Assembly: GCA_021014325.1 (NCBI GenBank)
Contig: CM037460.1
Coordinates: 16,039,486-16,103,485 of the forward strand
Length of the DNA: 64,000 nt
From: Plazaster borealis
Taxonomy: Eukaryota > Echinodermata > Asteroidea > Forcipulatida > Labidiasteridae
Reading direction: 5' to 3'
The notes beneath the pieces were generated by a model that had not been told where the DNA came from, did not search any database, and saw only the letters and a list, made by a program, of their open reading frames with translations. The first letter of the stretch is position 1. The number at the start of each line of letters is the position of its first letter. The translations under genes and the position numbers were made by a program. Below, in pieces: positions 27,001-32,943 of this stretch.

Positions 27001-29435
27001 CGAACTTTGTTTCCTTGCATGATTTTAAAATTTGCTCAGGGTAGCTCTGGCGCAATTTTTAAACACTGCGCGATCTTTGTCGTTCAACCGTAATCGTCAC
27101 CACTTGTCGTAAAAAATAAGCTGTATGAAGAAAATGTACCTCAATAGTTTAACAGGATAGGTTCATAGTAGCATTATGCTGGATCTTTACTTATGTCTGA
27201 AGTGATTTTTTTGTTCAAAAACTTGGAGAATGTTGAAGAAACAGGGTTGCTCACGAACTGTTTGTTCATAATTCCTTTTGACAAAAGGATGCTGGTATAT
27301 ATTTCAAGATGGCGATGGTAGATTAATAATAATAATAATAACTTTCGATTTTTATAGCGCATAATAATTAACACTTAATTCTCTATGCGCTTTACAATGA
27401 AAGAGTACGCTTTACAATCTACAACAATATAAGAGGACAAAATAACACCACTACATGCAAAGCGACACATCAAAACAAGAATTACGTGTCGGTGTGTACG
27501 TGCATGATGGTACGTGCACGTTGCACCCGCAACCCACTAAATTAACTCCCACAGCATACAGTGTAAAATGCTGAATATCCTTTATTTCAGGGTCTTTGCC
27601 ATCCAAAATACCTCAAATTGGAAGTCAACAACTACACGTCACAATTTGGAAATTGTTTTACACTTTCCCCCTTTTAATTGGGCTCCTGTCTTATCATGGA
27701 GGAAAGAATGGTCTAATTTATTATATAATATTTTGAGGGCCTATACAAAATATTAATGAGGCCGATGCTCTGTTTTCTCCCTATTTATCCTCTCCCCTTT
27801 TTGTTGTCGTATGGTCAAACTTGTTGTCGAATCTGATCGGTAATTTCCCTTGCAAAACTCATCAAAGACTTCCTCCATAATAATTATGTAGGAAAGTCTT
27901 TGATGATTATTTGCGGTGGCTTGTGATGTGATGAAAAAACTGCGTTCGGGACGCTTGTCCTGATGGAAATTGTTTATGCAAACCGTGTAGTTCGTGTCAA
28001 TTTCGTGTCCCAGCCGCGCAATTTTTATTTGTGTGGGCAAACTTTAGTTCAAAAATCGCGCGCGCGCAAATTTTAAAATTGGCTTGCGCGAATTTTAAAA
28101 AAGGCCATCTTCAAAGATTGCGCCCAACATGGGTTTGAGTCCGGTCATGACACTTGTATCCTTGAACAAGATGCTTTACCATAATTGCTTTGTCCTTCAT
28201 ATGGGACATTAAGCTGTAGGTCCCGCGTACTAGGATTGGTAGTGCACGTAAAAGAACCCAGAACACTTATCCAGTAAGAGTAGGGGTTAACCCCAGTGTT
28301 TCTGGTTCACATAGCAAGCACCCTTGTTTACAGGTTTCCTCAGGCTTGCGAGCTACAGTGATTAAGTTCGATTTATGAGGCATCCTTGGATTCATTTACT
28401 AGAAATATATAATAATAATAAAACAATTATTGGTAGTATGCTTCAATACTCAACACAACTGAAAGATATCAGACTTAAAGTCAAAATTTGAACATCATTT
28501 TAACACATTAAGGAATTATAATTGAGTTGTAAAACACAAGACTGCCAGACTTTTCTGGTTGTGAGTTTACTGGCCAAACGTTAAAATTACTGGCCTCTGG
28601 CCCGTGGTCTAGTGTAAATTTTGAGCCCTGGTTATTTAAAGATATTGGAATCACAAAGAACATCTGTGGTAAAAACACCTTTAGGGTAGGGTAGGGTAGG
28701 GTGAACCCATTCCTATAATTATTTGAATCCAAACTCTCTATGTGTTCTAACCACAAACTGATCCATAATCTATCAAAACACTCATTTTTCTGATAAGCTA
28801 TTGCCCGACCGCTTGCCAAGAAGTTTGAGTTGCTGTATCAAATCTCCAAATTCGAGCAAAGACGAGTGATGAGTTTTGGCGGATTAGGGTGGTGGGGGAC
28901 AACAGGGTTCTCCCCAGGATTGTTTTCCAATCTGTGGGGCATTCTGGACCAAAATCTTTGGATGTTTGGCTGAAGCACGCTGAATTGAAACAAGGTCTTC
29001 AAGATTGTTTTCTACTTGGTGTTTATCTTGGTTTCAAAAGCCCTACTGTGTAATCTGGAGAATTCTATATGGTTTTCTCTCGATAATTTTTGTAAAAAAA
29101 TATATATATTTAGAATAACATTCATATACAATATATGAAATTTGTAGGGGAGATGGCCTTAGCTTTCGATCCAAACCGTACCTTTGTCAGAGACATAAAC
29201 AAACACAAATATATATATTTTTTAATGTATTGGCCGAAATGTGCGCGTATCTGCACGCAAATAGCGTAGCTTGTGCATGGGGAGAACCCTTGGGATAAAA
29301 TACACGTAATTGTTTAGACAGAATTACCTGATCTAAGCAGTAAAGTTTGCCTCCCTTCCCCTCCATTTCAACAGCGAGACGGATGATGGAGGGATCACCC
29401 CTTGATGTGTCGATGACCGTCACACTACTAGTCAT
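1..29435 (-). CDS. ELMO: ELMO family engulfment and cell motility protein (3' end cut by window edge)
   Basis: ELMO proteins bind DOCK-family exchange factors and form the bipartite Rac activator used in phagocytosis and cell migration. The coding exons, in transcript order, are 29435-29328, 26710-26546, 25440-25271, 24486-24387, 23013-22910, 17301-17236, 13636-13555, 12412-12362, 11099-10980, 9712-9602, 7099-6995, 5332-5224, 4983-4847, 2903-2734, 2377-2262, 1231-1130, 967-903, 724-644 and 28-1 (partial). All introns are GT-AG and every junction keeps frame, giving 663 complete codons. The N-terminal Ras-binding region lies at about residues 15-90, armadillo-like helices follow, the ELMO domain is at about 300-478 (motif [20 protein letters not shown] at 408-427) and the PH domain runs from about 535 ([13 protein letters not shown] at 572-584, WTDG near the cut). 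Human ELMO1 is 727 residues, so roughly 60 C-terminal residues, including the DOCK-binding proline motif, lie outside. The start ATG at 29433-29435 has a good context. Which vertebrate paralogue is closest is not settled. Confidence 0.95.
100..473 (+). mobile_element. TTAA-MITE family A copy 1 (T2/Kolobok-like)
   Basis: Begins TTAAAGGCACTGAACACGTT and ends with its inverted partner ACGATACCTATAA. The 3' TTAA has decayed to TATA. It lies in the last ELMO intron visible here. The spurious 94-codon open frame in it recurs in other copies and is a repeat artefact. Confidence 0.85.
1310..1653 (+). mobile_element. TTAA-MITE family B copy 1
   Basis: Bounded by TTAAAGGTATTGTACAC and GTGTACAGGGCCTTTAA. 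It shares terminal pattern and parts of its left half with family A, but has its own right half and a central CG-rich palindrome (ATCGCGCGCGAT) followed by AAAAAC. It lies in the ELMO intron just upstream of the exon at 1130-1231. Confidence 0.8.
1733..1850 (+). mobile_element. 5' half of a GGGCCCAATTTCAT palindromic MITE
   Basis: Contains a diverged start (AGGGCCGAATTTCATAGAGC) and the AAGCACAAAAAGTAGC block seen in the full copy at 10493-10687, but no matching right end. Confidence 0.5.
1860..2219 (+). repeat. Diverged tandem repeat, about 120 bp period
   Basis: Three or so degenerate units, each with a TTGGTCTTAGTCTTG-like start, a CTCAAGACTCCAACCTCCAG-like middle and a TTTCAGTCTCTGCCTTGATT-like end. 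It stops about 40 bp from ELMO exon 2262-2377, on its downstream (donor) side. Confidence 0.55.
2968..3372 (+). mobile_element. tRNA-Leu-derived SINE with ATT-repeat tail
   Basis: The head (2968-3060) has A-box GTGGCCGAACGG and B-box GGGTTCGAGTCCC, an anticodon arm like tRNA-Leu (GACTCAAG) and a long variable arm. The body follows, and the element ends in (ATT)n at 3357-3372. Other copies are at 6556, 7850, 24085, 26870/28129 and 48970. The head does not fold as a working tRNA and is not called as one. Confidence 0.75.
3493..3745 (+). mobile_element. Palindromic MITE, GGGCCCAATTTCA ends, copy 1
   Basis: Terminal inverted repeats GGGCCCAATTTCAAGGCTCT and AGAGCCATGAAATTGGGCCC enclose about 250 bp. 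The same element occurs in reverse orientation at 8163-8416. No coding capacity. Confidence 0.8.
4195..4475 (-). mobile_element. tRNA-derived SINE, second type
   Basis: On the minus strand a tRNA-like head (about 4475-4395) has an A box TGGCTTAGTGGTT and B box GGTTTGAATCCCG. It is followed by a body that reaches the TGTGAAGCCAAGGAT segment, also seen beside the Leu-type SINE at 49006. Confidence 0.55.
4590..4710. repeat. Perfect-armed hairpin, about 50 bp arms
   Basis: Left arm CAAAAAATAGTTAATGGCCT... and right arm ...AGGCCATTAACTATTTTTTG pair almost without mismatch around an ATCATCTGATTTAG loop. The GAAACGTCAGGCC wording resembles tails of Penelope-like retroelements; that link is from general knowledge, not shown here. 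Confidence 0.7.
5470..5864 (+). repeat. Five irregularly spaced copies of TTTTACGAAGTGACAAA
   Basis: Copies at 5470-5487, 5649-5665, 5744-5760, 5775-5792 and 5848-5864 share a 17 bp core, with unrelated sequence between them. The last has one change (GTGGCAAA). They lie in the ELMO intron upstream of exon 5224-5332. Function unknown. Confidence 0.75.
5960..6545 (+). mobile_element. Family-B-like MITE interrupted by a palindromic MITE
   Basis: The right part (6396-6545) follows the family B right half (TACTCATTTC, ACCATGAAAATC, CATGTGTAAATCTGTGAA, CCAATGTTGTGCAC). A 183 bp inverted-repeat element at 6213-6395, with ends AGCCCGGTTCATACTTCCTG and CAGGAAGTATGAACCGGGCT, splits it. The outer left end is not clear. 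Confidence 0.5.
6556..6856 (-). mobile_element. tRNA-Leu-derived SINE
   Basis: Reverse-strand copy. The head at 6856-6765 has GTTGTGGCCGAGCGG and GGTTCGAATCCCG boxes. The 3' body differs from the 2968 copy, so it may be a subfamily with another tail. Confidence 0.65.
7178..7505 (-). mobile_element. TTAA-MITE family A copy 2, one terminus lost
   Basis: The plus-strand left end is intact (TTAAAGGCACTGTACACGTT). At the other end the terminal inverted repeat is missing: after GACAATTA come ATGATG and then TTAA at 7502. The internal body matches the other copies. Confidence 0.8.
7538..7705 (+). mobile_element. tRNA-derived SINE, third type
   Basis: The head has GGTGGTCTAGTGGTAAGAC (A box) and GGTTCGAATCCCA (B box). 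The tail CACAGGACTCAGGAAAGTAC is shared with 46900-46980. It starts about 35 bp after the preceding MITE. Confidence 0.6.
7850..7997 (-). mobile_element. tRNA-Leu-derived SINE fragment
   Basis: Minus-strand head with a decayed A box and an intact B box (GGGTTCGAATCCCG at about 7931-7918), plus part of the CTTGAGCAAG body. Confidence 0.55.
8163..8416 (-). mobile_element. Palindromic MITE, GGGCCCAATTTCA ends, copy 2
   Basis: Same element as 3493-3745 in opposite orientation, with GGGCCC at both ends. Nearly full length. Confidence 0.8.
8437..8828 (+). mobile_element. TTAA-MITE family D copy 1, abutting family A copy 3
   Basis: Ends TAAAGGTATTATACAGGATT and AATCCTGTATAATACCTTTAA form the inverted repeat. 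Its right TTAA (8825-8828) is also the left TTAA of the next element, so the two elements sit head to tail sharing one target copy. Confidence 0.7.
8825..9198 (+). mobile_element. TTAA-MITE family A copy 3
   Basis: Full-length copy with TTAAAGGCACTGAACACGTT and ACGTGTACAATACCTTTAA ends. Confidence 0.9.
9325..9570 (+). repeat. Direct repeat pair around GAACGTTGGCGGCCTGTGGAT
   Basis: Two copies, at about 9325-9390 and 9496-9570. Each runs from GAACGTTGGCGGCCTGTGG through GTTCCAGAACGTCGG-like sequence to a CTCG-AGGGT end. The spacer contains GACACCTGACGTCACAC. This lies just inside the intron after ELMO exon 9602-9712. Confidence 0.6.
10493..10687 (+). mobile_element. Palindromic MITE, GGGCCCAATTTCACAGAGC ends
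   Basis: A 195 bp element with ends GGGCCCAATTTCACAGAGCT and GCTCTATGAAATTGGGCCC. It shares ends, but not core, with the 3493 element. Confidence 0.75.
11128..11562 (+). mobile_element. 3' end of a LINE (reverse transcriptase C-terminal part)
   Basis: A 124-codon frame has [20 protein letters not shown], then [14 protein letters not shown] and [14 protein letters not shown], the conserved tail of CR1/L2-type non-LTR reverse transcriptases. Truncated 5', it ends at a stop, a short 3' UTR (GCGCTGTATAAATACAG) and (ATT)n. It lies antisense inside an ELMO intron, starting under 30 bp from the acceptor of exon 10980-11099. Confidence 0.85.
11622..11748. mobile_element. Small inverted-repeat element
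   Basis: Arms ACTGAGGTTTGCGGTGACAT and the inverse of ATGGTGTCACCGCAAACCTC flank about 70 bp. A partial relative is at 25053-25075. Confidence 0.6.
12735..13390 (+). mobile_element. LINE 3' end split by a TTAA-MITE
   Basis: The left part (12735-12910) encodes a reverse-transcriptase C terminus ([17 protein letters not shown], then LPVFKRLLK). The reading resumes after the MITE at 13252 (TFLFQNQS, stop) and ends in a GCGCTACATAAATA 3' tail. The MITE sits exactly at a TTAA in the CTTAAGACATTCC context. Confidence 0.8.
12907..13251 (+). mobile_element. TTAA-MITE family A copy 4, 5' terminal repeat missing
   Basis: TTAA (12907-12910) is followed directly by GACCAGTGTTCTCAC, which is internal position ~39 of the full element. 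The 3' end is complete (GATACCTTTAA). The host LINE reads correctly across both flanks. Confidence 0.85.
13665..14137 (+). repeat. Minisatellite, 47-49 bp unit, about 10 copies
   Basis: Unit pattern TTAGGACGTTTATTTGACCT then AATATTTGATTGAAAGCACT then TTCCAAAT. Nine unit junctions can be counted at about 47-49 bp spacing. It begins within 30 bp of the acceptor of ELMO exon 13555-13636. Confidence 0.85.
15285..15429 (+). mobile_element. Palindromic MITE with CGATTTCACAAAA ends
   Basis: GCAGCCGATTTCACAAAATT and AGTTTTGTGAAATCGACTGC are inverted ends of a 145 bp element in an ELMO intron. Related ends occur at 32746, 35255 and 43889. Confidence 0.65.
18991..19700. mobile_element. Element with about 38 bp inverted ends
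   Basis: ATGGAGGAAGGAAGAGAAGG (from 19001) and the inverse of CCTTCTCTTCTTTCCTCCAT (19671-19691) are arms followed by AGTTCGAACG on both sides. No transposase can be read between them. Confidence 0.5.
20323..20492 (+). repeat. Diverged palindromic MITE (AATTTCATAGAGCTGT ends)
   Basis: GAGCCCAATTTCATAGAGCT at left and AGCTCTATAGAATTAAGTCC at right are inverted partners. The core is unlike the other copies. Confidence 0.5.
21193..21587 (+). mobile_element. TTAA-MITE family C copy 1
   Basis: Starts TTAAAGGCATCGTACACGTT and ends ACGTGTACGATGCCTTCAA (TTAA decayed). The inside has a perfect short hairpin GAGAAGCGTTACCGTAACGC. The right part shares TTACCAAGTAAGTTTTTATTG with family A. Confidence 0.75.
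22112..22456 (-). mobile_element. TTAA-MITE family B copy 2
   Basis: Reverse copy of the 1310-1653 element with intact TTAA on both sides and the ATCACGCGTGATAAAAAC centre. Near full length. Confidence 0.8.
23400..23708 (+). other. Unrecognised 102-codon open frame inside repeat-like DNA
   Basis: Starts [20 protein letters not shown], basic at both ends, with a possible amphipathic helix in the middle ([20 protein letters not shown]). It is antisense inside an ELMO intron, and the flanks carry repeated AGCCAGCT / GACCAGTCAG motifs. I do not recognise it. It may be part of a non-autonomous element rather than a gene. Confidence 0.2.
23730..24002. mobile_element. TIR MITE with TATAGAC ends
   Basis: The ends TATAGACCGTGGTATAGACG and, inverted, TATAGACTGATTGCAATAGA both lead into ACGATGTGACCTCTG. 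About 270 bp, non-coding, in an ELMO intron. Confidence 0.65.
24085..24131 (-). mobile_element. Short tRNA-Leu SINE head fragment
   Basis: Minus strand reads GTGTCGTGGTCGAGCAGTCT and the following anticodon-arm region, then stops. Confidence 0.45.
25751..26453 (+). repeat. Tandem ~175 bp duplication with a TTAA-MITE at its junction
   Basis: Direct copies at 25751-25922 and 26279-26453 share TTAATGAGAGAGTCCATAGC through a poly-C/poly-A run to TGCCTGATTGTTAAA. A family A MITE (25923-26283) lies between them. Differences are few outside the homopolymers. Confidence 0.8.
25923..26283 (+). mobile_element. TTAA-MITE family A copy 5
   Basis: Left end complete. The right end lacks the TACCAAACGTGTAC part of the inverted repeat (GAGTCATGATACCTTTAA), an internal deletion that leaves the terminal TTAA. 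Confidence 0.85.
26870..26934 (+). mobile_element. tRNA-Leu SINE, left part of a split copy
   Basis: Head GTTGTGGCCGAGCGG to CAGAGTGTGGGT. It continues at 28129 (ATGGGTTTGAGTCCGGTCAT and body to about 28410) after a 1.19 kb transposon. Confidence 0.8.
26935..28128 (+). mobile_element. Non-autonomous TIR DNA transposon, copy 1
   Basis: About 43 bp terminal inverted repeats, GTTGGGCGCAATCTTTGAAG at left and CTTCAAAGATTGCGCCCAAC at right, each leading to AAATTCGCGC. It interrupts the B box of a tRNA-Leu SINE. Flanking TGGGT is present on both sides as a probable target duplication. A simple-repeat and TTTATAGCGC segment (about 27321-27530) is absent from copy 2 and is a nested insertion. No transposase is recognisable. 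Confidence 0.85.
28129..28410 (+). mobile_element. tRNA-Leu SINE, right part of a split copy
   Basis: Continues the SINE from 26934, with the B box TGGGTTTGAGTCC, the AATTGCTTTGTCCTTC body and a tail leading to (TAA)n near 28411. Confidence 0.75.
28681..28701 (+). repeat. (GGGTA)n microsatellite
   Basis: Four units of GGGTA in an ELMO intron. Not the TTAGGG telomeric repeat. Confidence 0.7.
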
Positions 29436-31617
29436 CTTGATGATTTCTTTATTAAATCAGTGGGTGGGAAAAACCATCAAGAGCACCAGTGGCTCAATCC
29501 CTTGCTACTGCGGGCCACTTACTGATAAATAGATAATTAAATATTGAAAGAAAAGTTACATAATAGTTCAAATACATTTTCATTATGATAAAATAACAAT
29601 GTTTGAAACACGAACAAAAAATTTTTCCCCACCAAATTTTGTTAATTCATCATGACCCCAAAAAGCATCTGAAAAAACTCAAATGTGATTATGTTTTAGG
29701 TCACAATGAGTGAAAAAAGTGGTGGTCAGATTCAGCACTGTTCCCTTAAACAATGTACAAAATTGTCAACAAATCTATTTATACTTGATAAAAATGCTGG
29801 GGAACCAACAATAACAGTTACGAAGACCACCTTTTTTTTCAATCTTGTTTAGAATTGAACTTTCAAGTGATCTTGTTTCTAAATCTACACCTGTTTCTTT
29901 TTTAAATTAAGCTCTTCAGAAAAATGTCCGATTCCGGCCATCACTTTCTAAGGGATTTATTTGATTTTTTAATGGATGTTGGACCTTTTTCCATTTTTTA
30001 CATATTCCTCTTGAGGAATTGGTAGCTAAAACATAACATTTTGACCTTTAAAAAGGAAAATTTAAGTGCACACTCCATCACCCGGATTCCCAGAACTCTA
30101 GCAAAGGAACTAAAACGGAATTGTTGAGACCCGATTCCCCAAAATATTAATTTTTCATTATTTTGTCATTTTTATAACTCATTTACAAAAAGTGTTATTC
30201 TTCGAGTCTTTGTAAATTGTGTAGTCTGTCAACCCTTCTGGACAGGTAAGGATTATAATTTGACCTAAATTAAGGGAGATAAAGTGGCGGCCGGATACGG
30301 AAATATTTCCAAACTAAATTGTATTTGCTGATTTTTTTCAATTTATACAAACATTGATTTAGTATTTTCAATCAAAAAATAGCTATGTTAGAGGTCGCGC
30401 GATATTGACATTTCCTATTCTGGCCGCACACAAAAAAGAGGTTTTTCAAATTAATGTTACTTTGACCAAACATGCTCTCTGAGCTTCAAATTACTCCTGT
30501 AGGTCAATAAAACTCTCTTCTTTCATAATCCTTTTGAAAAAAGGCACAAATTTACCTCACTTTTTCAGACATCATAAAGATTCAGAGCATGGTCACCGAC
30601 GCGACTACCGCAAGCGCAGCCATTTTTGAACTTTTTTGATAGAAAAATTTGGTCAGTTTAATCCTTGTCCATTTTTGAGTATGAAAAGTTGGATTTTGTT
30701 CCAGCGCGAGGTCGCGCATGCAATTTACGGAGGTTTTAATTAAACCAAGTACTCGGTAAAATCTCATTTTTGAACCTTTGAGTGCGCGTTAGGGATAGGG
30801 CTGGTAAGCTTTAGTAGTGTGGGTGGTCTCAATTTAACAATTTCTGTACCTCAGTCGGCGGCCAGAAGGGTGTCGCGTGTTTGTTGTCTTTTGGAAGGCA
30901 TAACTCATTAACGAAAGCACCCATGACATTGGGGTTTGCACCATTGAATTATTCCTGAGGAGACCTTTAATTTGATGTAAAATTTTAATATATTTGATAA
31001 AAAGAAATTTTTACTATAACAAAGCTACAAAAAACCCGGAAGTGATCACTGTCAGTGTCAACAACGAATAAATTAATCGAGTCGAGGGTGTGGAAAAACC
31101 CCACATAAAGCACACACTTCAAAACAATTCAGGCTTTAGTATTCCTTATCACAAAATAACAAGGCTAGAAAATAGAATAAACTTACAAATCTTTACCTCA
31201 ATCCAAAGAGAAAACACTGGAATCTTTTTTACAACTTCCAAGTTCCAGGTTCAAGCACCAACTTCCCACATTGATGACATGTCAATGGTCCCCGGAATGT
31301 GCATAAAAATAGCACTGTATTTGCGTAGTACCAGTGGAAGGTTACTTTACCGCTAATATGGTATAGCGCCCTCATTGTTATGACCGGAAAAATAAACTTG
31401 TAAAATTGCCTCTGTATAGCTTTATTTTCCTTATACAACAAAAAGAACAGAGACAAATATATATCGGGGGGGGGGGGAGGTATCGCCAGACTAATTTCAC
31501 TTACGGCCATCGTTTTGTTACATTGACTGGGGAATGGAGGGGCGGGGGCGTCTATGAGAACCTCTGTTTTGGAATAATAGACGACACAACACAAGGTATA
31601 CAATTTCTTTTTAAAAC

Positions 31618-31623
31618 TTTATT
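31618..31623 (-). terminator. Candidate polyadenylation signal for CIAO2B
   Basis: AATAAA on the minus strand, about 1.3 kb beyond the CIAO2B stop codon. It is a clean hexamer in the right orientation, but it would imply a 3' UTR longer than the coding region, and nearer non-canonical signals are not excluded. Confidence 0.3.
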
Positions 31624-32745
31624 GACAATCAGCAAAAGTTTTAATCACTTTTCACATTTACCACTCAGCATTCACACAGAAAAACCTCCCCTAATTTGAC
31701 TTTCACACCAAAATTCTTTTCAGATCTTACAAAACATCAAAACTTTTAAGTGTAAAGTGAGTGAATCAAACTTAAAGAAACAGTGCTAGGAATTATAAAC
31801 AAAAGGCATTGACCACTACTTGGAAAGTAAAACATATATTTTCGTAAGGTTTGAAAACTATTCAGAACCATCCTCAATTGGTTTAAAGTTGATAATGGTA
31901 TTACAAAAACTTGTTTGCCCAAAAAATTATTCCTACATAGTACGCTTGTAGCTTTGTTGATTTTTGTATTAAATAAGAAAATTGTCAATAAAAGAGCAAC
32001 ACCTCTCAAATAAGGTTAATAAGTTATTCAGCTTTGTAGCTGCTTATTGTTGTCATAAATGAAAATAATTCTACACGAGGATATACTACAGAATGCGTGG
32101 GAGATTGGAAGGGGAGCTGAGGGGACAAACTGGTTTCTCTTCCTGTTCATTTTTACCACAGATCTGACACTTGGATCATGTATGGGCAAGGCAGTTTTTT
32201 CTTAACAGTAAAAGGAATCTCTATGAAGAAAATCTGAATCTCTACTGCGACAATTCAAGAGACACCAAGACAATGACCAAAGGCAGAGGAGCTACCAACA
32301 TTTGTATCTTACAATCAGGGAGATTGTGTACAACAATCAGGAAGATATTTAGAATTACATTCAACATAATAGGAACACGGTTTCCATAATCAGGGAGATT
32401 TTCAAATTTGTTCATCATTACATGGAAAGATTAGGTTTGTTTTCAGGGAACTTTATGCAGAATCAGGGAGAGTTGGCAGCTCTGCAAAGGACATAGAGGC
32501 ACTTGACTCCGTGAAGTATCAGGCCTGTTACCAAGAGCTAAATCTTTAGGACAGGTGGTGGTGGTGGTGGTGGGGGGGGGGATATGAGGCAAGGAGTAGG
32601 TTCCTCCCCAAACCAATAAACTGGACACATCCACCTGACAGGAGAACCAACATATTTGAGATTTTTAGCAATTTGTACACATGAAAAAGGGTAGATGGAG
32701 GAGGGTGGGGGGAGGGTGGGGACAGCGAGACAGGAGTAGTGCTCC

Positions 32746-32896
32746 AGGGCTCGATTTCACAAAGAGTTAAGATTGATCGTAACTGCAAATCCATCGCAGT
32801 TGCTTAGCAAAGAGTGATGTTACAATACAAATCACTATGGTAATACTGATAACTCATCTTAAGATGTATCATAGTGCTTTGTGAAATCGACCCCTG
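32746..32896 (+). mobile_element. Palindromic MITE with CGATTTCACAAAG ends
   Basis: CAGGGCTCGATTTCACAAAG and CTTTGTGAAATCGACCCCTG are inverted ends of a 150 bp element just beyond the CIAO2B stop codon, probably within its 3' UTR or downstream flank. Confidence 0.7.
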
Positions 32897-32943
32897 GTCT
32901 ATTTGGAGTTGAAACAATGACTTCAGATGAGGACTTTCAGGTT

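Larger units (their letters stand above)
29436..32943. other. Intergenic stretch between ELMO 5' end and CIAO2B stop
   Basis: No convincing exon was found on either strand. It must hold the ELMO promoter and any upstream non-coding ELMO exon, which cannot be placed from sequence alone. The right part, about 31618-32943, is probably the CIAO2B 3' untranslated region. It contains a G-run at 31467-31478, a GTG/GGT-rich run at about 32554-32580 and a palindromic MITE at 32746-32896. A segment at about 29925-30060 resembles 58740-58870 in an OXA1L intron and is therefore repetitive. Confidence 0.6.

Noticed and set aside
31229..31603. 124-codon minus-strand frame with a PPPPP run
   Set aside because: The proline run comes from a G homopolymer at 31467-31478; nothing else supports coding.
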